A stretch of DNA of 8,194 nt from contig JABSRK010000158.1 of the NCBI GenBank assembly GCA_013213915.1, forward strand, positions 1-8,194, written 5' to 3'. This DNA comes from Planctomycetota bacterium (GTDB lineage: Bacteria; Planctomycetota; GCA-002687715). Shown here one piece after another: positions 1 to 6,602 of this stretch. Both the position numbers and the translations under genes were made by a program. Below the pieces are notes generated by a model. That model had not been told where the DNA came from, did not search any database, and saw only the letters and a program-made list of their open reading frames with translations. Numbering within the stretch: position 1 is the stretch's first letter; every line of letters starts with the position of its first letter.

Positions 1-2
1 CC

Positions 3-674
3 CGGAAGTTGAAGGAGATGGGCGCTCGCCCCTACGGCATCGTGCGTATTGACTCCGCGTCCAAGGTCAAGGATTGGGAGGCGGACCCGGATGGCAACAC
101 GACCAGGATCGTGGAGACCTTCCAGCAGGCTTGCGACATCGCGGCCGACCACGGCGAGCGCCTCGCCGCCGAGGGGGAAGTCTGCTGGGGCGGCATGCAC
201 ACGTGGCGGAAGATGCTGGATGTCTTCGAGCGGGTGGATCGCAAGGATACGCTCGGGTTCCAGGCGGACATGTCCCACGTCCTGACCTTCCTCCTCGGCC
301 GCAACGCGGGGGGCGCCGACCGCCTGCTGGAGGGTGAGTTCAGCGGTGAACAGTTGGACGAAGCCTGGGCGACGGTCAGCGATGCCCTGCGGCCGTGGAC
401 CATGGATGTCCACATCAGCCAGAGCGACGGCACCGTTCACGGCAGCGGGTCCCACGACGCCACCGGCAAGCACTGCCGTATTGATGATCCCAATGGCAGG
501 CTCGATGTCGTCAGGCATGCGGGCTCGTGGCTCCAGGACGCGCCCTCCCGTGGGATCCAGCACATCTGCTGGGATGGCTGCATGTTCGAGAACGCGGTCA
601 TGACCGAGCAGGACACGTGGAACAAGATCCTGGGCGGGATGATCGGGGTTCGCGACGCGCACGGCTGGTCTTGA
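3..674 (+). CDS. Sugar phosphate isomerase/epimerase-like TIM-barrel protein, 5' end missing
   Basis: The frame is open to the left edge, so the visible 223 or so codons are the C-terminal part of a longer gene. Relatives are usually near 290-310 residues. A TTG at 9 could be read as a start, but the reading frame continues in front of it and no Shine-Dalgarno is seen, so I treat the gene as truncated by the window. Counting from the Leu codon at 9, the segments resemble barrel strands of the xylose-isomerase-like (AP endonuclease 2) superfamily. EGEVCWGG (residues 55-62), FQADMSH (84-90), DVHISQSDG (133-141) and ICWDG (186-190) offer E57, D87, H135 and D189 as plausible divalent-metal ligands. 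Family knowledge suggests isomerisation or epimerisation of a sugar or keto-sugar in the cytoplasm; the substrate cannot be read from sequence. It sits 51 nt before an oxidoreductase on the same strand, which suggests one operon. The family call is fairly sure and the reaction is not. Confidence 0.8.
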   Translation, partial: RKLKEMGARPYGIVRIDSASKVKDWEADPDGNTTRIVETFQQACDIAADHGERLAAEGEVCWGGMHTWRKMLDVFERVDRKDTLGFQADMSHVLTFLLGRNAGGADRLLEGEFSGEQLDEAWATVSDALRPWTMDVHISQSDGTVHGSGSHDATGKHCRIDDPNGRLDVVRHAGSWLQDAPSRGIQHICWDGCMFENAVMTEQDTWNKILGGMIGVRDAHGWS

Positions 675-712
675 GCCTGCGTCGATCTCGGTCGAAGGTG
701 ACTCCTCTCAGC

Positions 713-718
713 AAGGAA
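713..718 (+). promoter_or_regulatory. Shine-Dalgarno for the oxidoreductase
   Basis: AAGGAA lies 7 nt before the ATG at 726. It favours that ATG over the TTG immediately upstream at 723. No promoter-like hexamer pair or terminator hairpin is evident in the 51-nt gap (675-725), consistent with read-through from the preceding gene. Confidence 0.6.
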
Positions 719-725
719 CGGATTG

Positions 726-1871
726 ATGGCCAAGCCTCTGAATATCGGAATGATCGGGTACGGCTTCATGGGCCGCGCCCACTCCAACGCCTACTGCACG
801 GTCGGCAACTTCTTCGAGCTCGAATACCAGCCGGTCCTCAAGGCTGTTTGTGCGCGCGACGAGGGTCGGGCGAAGGCGTTCGCCGATAATTGGGGCTACG
901 AATCCGTCGAGACGGACTGGCGCACGTTGATCGAGCGCGACGACATTGACGCCATCGACATCTGCACCCCCAACAACCTCCACAAGGAGATTGCTGTCGC
1001 CGCTGCGGCCGCCGGCAAGATGATCCTCTGCGAGAAGCCCCTGTCCATGAACGCGGACGAGGGGGAGGAGATGTGCCGCGCCGTCGAGTCCGCCGGGGTC
1101 GCCAACATGGTCTGGTACAACTACCGCCGCGTGCCGGCCGTGACCCTGGCCAAGAACCTCATCGATGAGGGGCGCCTGGGCAAGATCTTCCACTACCGCG
1201 CCGTCTTCCTGCAGGACTGGACGATCTCCACCGACTTGGCGCAAGGTGGAGAGGGGCTCTGGCGCCTCGATGTGGATGCCGCCGGCAGTGGCGTGACGGG
1301 AGACCTCCTGGCCCACTGCATCGACACGGCGCTGTGGTTGAACGGTGGGATCTCACAGGTCAGCGCCATGACCGAGACCTTCATCAAAGAGCGCATGCAC
1401 AATCTCACGGGCAAGGTCGAGAAGGTCGGTATCGATGACGCCTGCGCGTTCCTGGCGCGCTTCGGCAATGGTTCGTTGGCGACCTTCGAGTCGACGCGCT
1501 ACGCCCGTGGCCACAAGGCGCTGTACACCTTCGAGATCAACGGCGAGAACGCCTCGATCTCCTGGGACCTGCACGACCTGCATCGCCTGCAGTACTTCGA
1601 TCATGGTGATGACTCGATCGTCCGTGGCTGGAGGTCGGTCCACGTCACCGACGGGGACATGCCCTACATGGACAAGTGGTGGGTGCCCGGTCTGCAGATC
1701 GGCTACGAGCACAGCTTCGTGCATCAGGTCGCTGACTTCATCGAAGGCATCACCAAGGGTGAGCCCGCAAGGCCGACCTTCCGCGACGCGCTGGAGACCC
1801 AGAAGGTCTGCGACGCGGTCCTGGACTCGGCCCGCACCGGTCAGTGGACCGACACCGGCGCCGCGATCTGA
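726..1871 (+). CDS. Gfo/Idh/MocA family NAD(P)-dependent oxidoreductase
   Basis: This is a complete 381-residue protein, a normal length for the family. An N-terminal Rossmann fold is shown by IGMIGYGFMGRAH (residues 7-19, GxGxxG at 11-16). A strand ending in ARD (43-45) probably contacts the cofactor ribose, and D78-I-C-T-P-N leads to the family signature E103-K-P. The C-terminal alpha/beta substrate domain begins near 125 and carries YNYRR (131-135) and GDLLAHCID (192-200). The latter matches the conserved GDxxxHxxD active-site motif, where the Asp and His take part in hydride transfer. The tail ending FIEGITKGEPARPTFRDALE is also typical. There is no signal peptide, so it should be cytoplasmic. 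Family members oxidise or reduce sugars, inositols and glycosides, often at C3, or work with isomerases on keto-sugars. The adjacent isomerase and the ThuA/DUF1080 protein opposite fit a keto-sugar route, but the substrate is unknown. Its stop is 7 nt from the stop of the convergent gene. Confidence 0.93.
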   Translation: MAKPLNIGMIGYGFMGRAHSNAYCTVGNFFELEYQPVLKAVCARDEGRAKAFADNWGYESVETDWRTLIERDDIDAIDICTPNNLHKEIAVAAAAAGKMILCEKPLSMNADEGEEMCRAVESAGVANMVWYNYRRVPAVTLAKNLIDEGRLGKIFHYRAVFLQDWTISTDLAQGGEGLWRLDVDAAGSGVTGDLLAHCIDTALWLNGGISQVSAMTETFIKERMHNLTGKVEKVGIDDACAFLARFGNGSLATFESTRYARGHKALYTFEINGENASISWDLHDLHRLQYFDHGDDSIVRGWRSVHVTDGDMPYMDKWWVPGLQIGYEHSFVHQVADFIEGITKGEPARPTFRDALETQKVCDAVLDSARTGQWTDTGAAI

Positions 1872-1878
1872 CGCGGAG

Positions 1879-4800
1879 CTACCTGGGCACCTTGTTGATG
1901 GTGAGGTAGATCTGGTCCCGATGGGCGGCGCCATCACGGCGTTTCACGTCGGGCTGTATCCACACCTGGTGCACGGGCTTCAGGCCTTCGATTGCGAGGC
2001 GCACCGTGCGACCGCCGTTGGACAGGGTTGCCGTGGTGACGGGGAGCGGGTCGGTGCCGTTCTTCCCGGTCTTGGGCGAGAGCTTGGGAGATCCGTATCC
2101 CGGCGTCCACCGGTAGTTCCACTGGCTGAGCTTCCAGCGTGACGGGTCGCTGGCGGTCTTGTCGTCGAGGGGCTGGGAGTACTCGATCACGATAGCGTCT
2201 CGCTCCACCTTCCAGTCCACCATGTGGCACGACGGCTCGCCGGTCGGACGGATGCGGTCGAAGCAGCCGTCCTTCTTGACGAAGGTGTCCCAGCCCTTGA
2301 GTCCCGTCGCATAGACCGCGCCGTCGTGCGGTCCCTGGCGGATACGCATGACGCCCGACGCGCACTGGAACGGGAACCGACTGGCCGCCGCCTGGGCGAC
2401 GCCGTCCACCTCGTGCTCGCAGACCCAGTAGATCCAGCCGCGTCCGTAGCTGGTGTGGATCATCTTGCCAGCCAGGGGGCCGAACCTGGGGTCCATGGCG
2501 AACACCTGGCTGCCGCAGGAGTTGTCGAACTCCTGGGGGAACCAGATCATGGGGTGGTCGAAGGTCTTGGGTCGCTTGGGGAGGTGACCGCCGTAGCCGT
2601 AGAAGCCTCCTGGCCGGATCTTGGAGATCTTCCCGGCGGGCATCCAGTTGCCCTGGTTGTCGGTCACGTAGATGGCGTCGTCGGGGCCGATGCTCATGCC
2701 GTTGGGGACGCGGAAGCCCGTGCAGACGCGCTCGGAGCGCGAACCGTCGGGGGCGACCTTGATCACGGCGCCGCCGAGCTTGTAGTCCGTGTACTGGCCC
2801 GGCTTGACGTAGTAGAGGTTGCCCGCGCTGTCCGTATTCAGGTCGAAATTGAACGCGTGGAAACCGCGGGAGACGTCGTCGTCGGCGAGGAAGGTTTCGT
2901 ACCAGTCGGCCTCGCCGTCGTCGTTCAGGTCGTGCAGACGCAGGATGCGGTCCCGCGCCATCACCAGGACCTTGCCGTCGATGACCTTGACGCCGAGGGG
3001 CTCGAACATGCCGGTCGCGAACCGCTGCCACGTGACGTTCTGCAAGTCGGCGTCGAGGCCGGACACGAGCCACAGGTCACCGCCGTAGGTGGAGACCGCC
3101 GCGGTCCCGTCGGGGAAGAAGTCGAGGGCCGACATCTTCATCCACGCGTTGAACGGGTTGGGCTCCGGCAAACCGATGCGGTCGAGGGCGTAGCCGTTGG
3201 CCGATTCGGACCCGACCTCGCCCCTGGTGACGATGGGATCGCCCCAGCGCTTCGGCCCGCCCTTCGTGTAGGTGATGGGATCGACGACCTGCTCGCGTTG
3301 GGCCAGGGCGACGGTCTTCGCGAACGCGGCGAGGTCGGGGGTGCCCTTGCCCGCGCGCCGCAGCACGCGCACCACGCGCGACAGCCGAGACGCCGGCATC
3401 CGCAGCAGCAGGCGGTCCTCGTCGATCTCCCATTCCAGGTCGGCCACGTCGCCCGCCACACCGGCGGCGACGAACGGCCCGACACCGAGCGAGCCGCCGG
3501 CGCCGGCGGCGAGGACGAGGTGCCCCGCCACGTCGCCGTCCTGCTCCCAGACACCCTGCTGGTGCTTCAGGTCGAAGGGCAGGACCGCTTGCATGCCCTT
3601 GGGGTCCTTCTCACGCCTGGCCACGCACAGGACGAGGTCGTTGCTGCCGGGGGCGATGTGCAGGGTCTGGGACACGATGACGTGGTCGCCCACGCGCATC
3701 GATTCCGGTAGCTCGAGGACCCCGCGGCCGTCGATGTCGTAGCTGATGACCGTCTTGCGTCCGTGGTAGTAGTGGCCGCGATGGCGTACCAGGGTCTCAG
3801 GTAGAGGAGCCCGCGGCGGGTGACCCGCCGGGTCACCGAAGCGGTCGTCGGCGCCGTGCGCCCACTCCCATGTCTCCAGCCCGCGCAGGGGACGTCCGAC
3901 CGGCGTCGGTTGCCCCTCGCCGCGCAGGCGGTGGTGCTGGGTGTTGCTCAGGTCCAGAAACCCGTCGAACCACGCGCCGGAGATGGACATGCGGTGGAGG
4001 TCGTACGAAAGGCTGACGTGATCGCCCGCCCGTACGGTGAACACGCTCGACACGCCGCTCTTCAGCTGGGACGCCAGCGCCGGGCCGTAGTCGCGCTTAG
4101 GAGCCACCGCGGCGCCGACGGGATCTGCGGACTCCCGCGGCGGGATCCCCACGGGGAGGCGGTCCAGGTAGTCCTGGGTGACCTTGAAGTACTGGCTCGG
4201 GTTTTTTCCCTTGAAGAAGCGCTCGCGCACGTAGTGGACGGCGTCGTAACGCTCCTGCGGTGACAGCAGCGTCTGGGGCGGCATGTTCTCCGAGCCGTAC
4301 GTCATGGTCCGCCACATGGCGTGGGGGTCCGATCCGTACTTGAGGGGGTCCTGCATGAAATTGCGCGCGGCCGGGTTGTCCTTCTTGAATCCCTCACCGT
4401 GGCACTCGTAGCAGCGGTTCTTGTAGACGTTCTCACCGCGGGCGAAGGCGACGTCACCGAACCCCTCGATCATGGCGCGGTGATCGACATCGGCCAGCGG
4501 ACGCACCCAGATGTTGGCGAAGCGGATGGGAGCGGTGTCGGCTTGAAGGCGCAGGGGACCCGGGACGCCACGCAGGAGCGCGGCGGGACGCGGGAGCGCA
4601 TCGCCTCCGTCGCGATAGACGGCGGCGCCTTCCGGCAAGGTGTCCCTGGCTGCGATCGCGGCGATGCCGGGGTCGTCGAGGCTCTCGCCGATGTGCGCCG
4701 CGTAGGCGATGTCGCCATCGAACCGACCGGCGAAGTCGGTGGACGCGGCGCCCGCTTTCAGAACGTGGGACGCTTCGTCGGGAGCGGTGAACCCGTCGCG

Positions 4801-6453
4801 CCTCGCCTCCAGCTTGCCGTCGACGTAGAGGAGCGCAGCCCCGTCGCGGTAGGTGAGGGCTGCGTGATGCCATCCGCCATCCGCCACGTTGGTGCGCGAC
4901 GTGATCGCGCCGACCCAGCCGATGTCGTATACGAGGCGGCCGCCACGGATGAACAAGGCCTTGGCGTTTGGCTTCCACTCACCGCGGGGCGGTGACTTGG
5001 ACAGCAGGGTGCCGCCGTCCTGGGTACGGAACCTGGCGACCCAGGTGAAGGCGCCGCCGCCGATGTCGAAGCGGTCGCGGGACTCGGCGAGGCTCCACTG
5101 TCGCCGCCCGCGTTCCCGTCCGGGACCCGTGTTGCCTTCGGCGTCGGCGTCCTGGAAGCCCTGGACCGTCCGCTCCGGAAGCGAGACGTCGTCGTGGATG
5201 CGGACGCCGTTTAGCCACACGGTCGCGCGGGCCGGTTCCCCCGAATCATGGCGGTAGGCGACGTCGAGGGATTGCCATGTGCCGGCGGGTCGGCTGGCCT
5301 TCTGGTCGGGCTTGCGGGTGCCGAAGATCGCTCCGCTGGAGGTCTCGCCCGGTTGACCGTCGCGGTCTTCAGCCAGTTCGATCTCGACCCGCCCACCCAG
5401 GTAGACACCGCCGCGCCCGCGGAACCCGTTTGGGACCCAGTCGGGTGTGGGCGGAATCCAGAAGTCGAGATGCAGGTGGTGATGTCCCATCCGCAGCGCG
5501 GAGACGACGTCGCCGAACCCCGGCCGCCCCACCAGGGCCCCGTCTTCGACGGCCCAGCGTGCGTCCTGGTAGTCCGGGCCCGCGCCGGACGTGTCGGCGC
5601 GTTGGTCGATCCCGATCGCCATCGGTGGCACCGACGGATCCCAGTGGCGGAAGCCCGCCGCGCTCTTGCCGTCGAACAGGACGGTGGCGTTCGGCGGCGG
5701 CGTCCGCGCGGGGGGGGCGGGCGCCGTGTTCTCTGAGACCTCCTCGCTGACCTCGCGGTCGAGACACCACCGGACGCCGTTGGCGAGCAGCTTCTTGAAC
5801 GCGGGTCGCTTGAAGTGCTGACGCGATCCCAGCGACGTGTACAGGATGCGTGACTCGGGACGGTAGCGGTTCACCCACGTCACCGGTTCGGTCGGCCGCT
5901 TCTCCGTACGGCCGAGCATGAGCACTTTCGCTGTCTCCGCGAGGGGCTGGGTGTTGTAGGTTCCACCTTTGCCATAGGAGCGAAACCGATCAACGCCTTG
6001 CACGACGGGGTGTGAGGCCATCCACGGTACGACCATGGCGGACGTGCCCCGGTTGTTCGGCGCGTGCGCCTTGTAGTGTCCGCCGAAGAACGGGGGGAAC
6101 CAGTCGGGCCGGCCCTCGAACGCGTGGGACGTTGTCCTCAGCGCGATGGCGGGCTTGCCGTCGTCGAACCACCGCTTGAGGCGGGCGATCTGCTCGTCGG
6201 TCGCCTTGCGGAAGCGCAGGGCGAGGAAGATCAGGTCGGCGTTGTCGAGAGCGTCGAGGTCGGGGAGGGTCCGCCGCTTCCGGTCCGAGAGGAGCATCGT
6301 CGCCTTGATGCCGAGAGACTTCTCCAACTCCTTGGCGAGGGCGGGGACGGTCTCGTACGAGCCGTACTCGTTCTCGCCGACGATGAAGACGACGTGTGGC
6401 GCAGGGCTGGAGCTCTGCAGTCCCAGCAGCAACACGGTAAGCAGCGCACTCAT
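1879..6453 (-). CDS. Giant exported ThuA-DUF1080(LamG)-cytochrome c-DUF6797-like-propeller protein
   Basis: The ATG at 6453 gives 1,524 residues. A TTG ten codons upstream (6483) is possible but has no Shine-Dalgarno. Residues 2-18 (SALLTVLLLGLQSSSPA) look like a signal peptide, so a periplasmic location is likely, as haem attachment requires. In order: ThuA domain about 19-232 (VGENEYGSYETVPALAKEL; GSRQHFKRPAFKKLL near its end); Pro-rich linker 240-257; DUF1080 jelly roll from about 255 (TVLFDGKSAAGF), ending PLRLQADTAPIRFANIWV (633-650); LamG about 452-612 inserted before those last strands; cytochrome c about 660-752 with C681-Y-E-C-H685 and probable axial M724 (ENMPPQ); DUF6797-like segment about 790-905; beta-propeller about 1095-1412 with a Ca-loop-like DLNDDGEAD (1175-1183); beta-sandwich-like tail 1413-1524. 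ThuA and DUF1080 (Pfam '3-keto-disaccharide hydrolase') are tied to sugar metabolism; the propeller resembles sorbosone/glucose dehydrogenases. I infer periplasmic glycoside binding, cleavage or oxidation with electron transfer. Domain calls are firm for ThuA, haem and propeller, and less firm for DUF6797. Confidence 0.93.
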   Translation of the reverse strand: MSALLTVLLLGLQSSSPAPHVVFIVGENEYGSYETVPALAKELEKSLGIKATMLLSDRKRRTLPDLDALDNADLIFLALRFRKATDEQIARLKRWFDDGKPAIALRTTSHAFEGRPDWFPPFFGGHYKAHAPNNRGTSAMVVPWMASHPVVQGVDRFRSYGKGGTYNTQPLAETAKVLMLGRTEKRPTEPVTWVNRYRPESRILYTSLGSRQHFKRPAFKKLLANGVRWCLDREVSEEVSENTAPAPPARTPPPNATVLFDGKSAAGFRHWDPSVPPMAIGIDQRADTSGAGPDYQDARWAVEDGALVGRPGFGDVVSALRMGHHHLHLDFWIPPTPDWVPNGFRGRGGVYLGGRVEIELAEDRDGQPGETSSGAIFGTRKPDQKASRPAGTWQSLDVAYRHDSGEPARATVWLNGVRIHDDVSLPERTVQGFQDADAEGNTGPGRERGRRQWSLAESRDRFDIGGGAFTWVARFRTQDGGTLLSKSPPRGEWKPNAKALFIRGGRLVYDIGWVGAITSRTNVADGGWHHAALTYRDGAALLYVDGKLEARRDGFTAPDEASHVLKAGAASTDFAGRFDGDIAYAAHIGESLDDPGIAAIAARDTLPEGAAVYRDGGDALPRPAALLRGVPGPLRLQADTAPIRFANIWVRPLADVDHRAMIEGFGDVAFARGENVYKNRCYECHGEGFKKDNPAARNFMQDPLKYGSDPHAMWRTMTYGSENMPPQTLLSPQERYDAVHYVRERFFKGKNPSQYFKVTQDYLDRLPVGIPPRESADPVGAAVAPKRDYGPALASQLKSGVSSVFTVRAGDHVSLSYDLHRMSISGAWFDGFLDLSNTQHHRLRGEGQPTPVGRPLRGLETWEWAHGADDRFGDPAGHPPRAPLPETLVRHRGHYYHGRKTVISYDIDGRGVLELPESMRVGDHVIVSQTLHIAPGSNDLVLCVARREKDPKGMQAVLPFDLKHQQGVWEQDGDVAGHLVLAAGAGGSLGVGPFVAAGVAGDVADLEWEIDEDRLLLRMPASRLSRVVRVLRRAGKGTPDLAAFAKTVALAQREQVVDPITYTKGGPKRWGDPIVTRGEVGSESANGYALDRIGLPEPNPFNAWMKMSALDFFPDGTAAVSTYGGDLWLVSGLDADLQNVTWQRFATGMFEPLGVKVIDGKVLVMARDRILRLHDLNDDGEADWYETFLADDDVSRGFHAFNFDLNTDSAGNLYYVKPGQYTDYKLGGAVIKVAPDGSRSERVCTGFRVPNGMSIGPDDAIYVTDNQGNWMPAGKISKIRPGGFYGYGGHLPKRPKTFDHPMIWFPQEFDNSCGSQVFAMDPRFGPLAGKMIHTSYGRGWIYWVCEHEVDGVAQAAASRFPFQCASGVMRIRQGPHDGAVYATGLKGWDTFVKKDGCFDRIRPTGEPSCHMVDWKVERDAIVIEYSQPLDDKTASDPSRWKLSQWNYRWTPGYGSPKLSPKTGKNGTDPLPVTTATLSNGGRTVRLAIEGLKPVHQVWIQPDVKRRDGAAHRDQIYLTINKVPR

Positions 6454-6602
6454 TTGATCCCGAATCCCTTCAAGTAGATGCAACGAACGGGCGGCGTCGG
6501 GGGTTCGATGCAGGTGGCGAGGGTAGTCCTGCGAGCCGAGCGTCGTTCCATGGCCGGGACATCATAGGCGACAGCAGCCGTGCGCATCCCCCCGTCTTCC
6601 GT
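6454..6602 (-). promoter_or_regulatory. 149-nt leader region of the giant gene, weak promoter candidate
   Basis: This is the only sizeable non-coding gap. It lies between the phosphatase stop and the ATG at 6453. On the - strand a TATGAT (plus-strand 6561-6566) matches a -10 hexamer, but the sequence 17 nt upstream is a poor -35. GAAGGG (plus-strand 6466-6471) is the only ribosome-site-like sequence and is 12 nt from the ATG, a long spacing. No convincing terminator hairpin follows the phosphatase stop, so read-through from the phosphatase gene into the giant gene is also possible. Confidence 0.3.

Noticed and set aside
708..1316. A 202-codon - strand open frame
   Set aside because: It is a shadow of the oxidoreductase, whose conserved motifs are on the + strand.
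3493..3510. Perfect 18-bp palindrome of GCC/GGC units
   Set aside because: It encodes an Ala/Gly-rich stretch in the giant protein. In such G+C-rich coding sequence it is best explained by codon composition, with no flanking site to suggest an operator.
2224..3711. A 495-codon + strand open frame
   Set aside because: It lies antisense to the propeller and preceding region of the giant gene. It is rich in Val/Asp/Gly/Arg repeats of the kind produced by reading G+C-rich genes backwards, and it shows no family motif.
3819..3837. GGTGACC / GGTCACC inverted repeat with a 5-nt loop
   Set aside because: It is inside coding sequence of the giant gene and has no T-run, so it is not a convincing terminator. 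It is too short to call a regulatory element.
6483..6483. TTG as the start of the giant gene
   Set aside because: There is no Shine-Dalgarno upstream. The ATG at 6453 directly precedes a signal-peptide-like hydrophobic stretch and has a distant GAAGGG. The lack of basic residues in that short n-region leaves some doubt.
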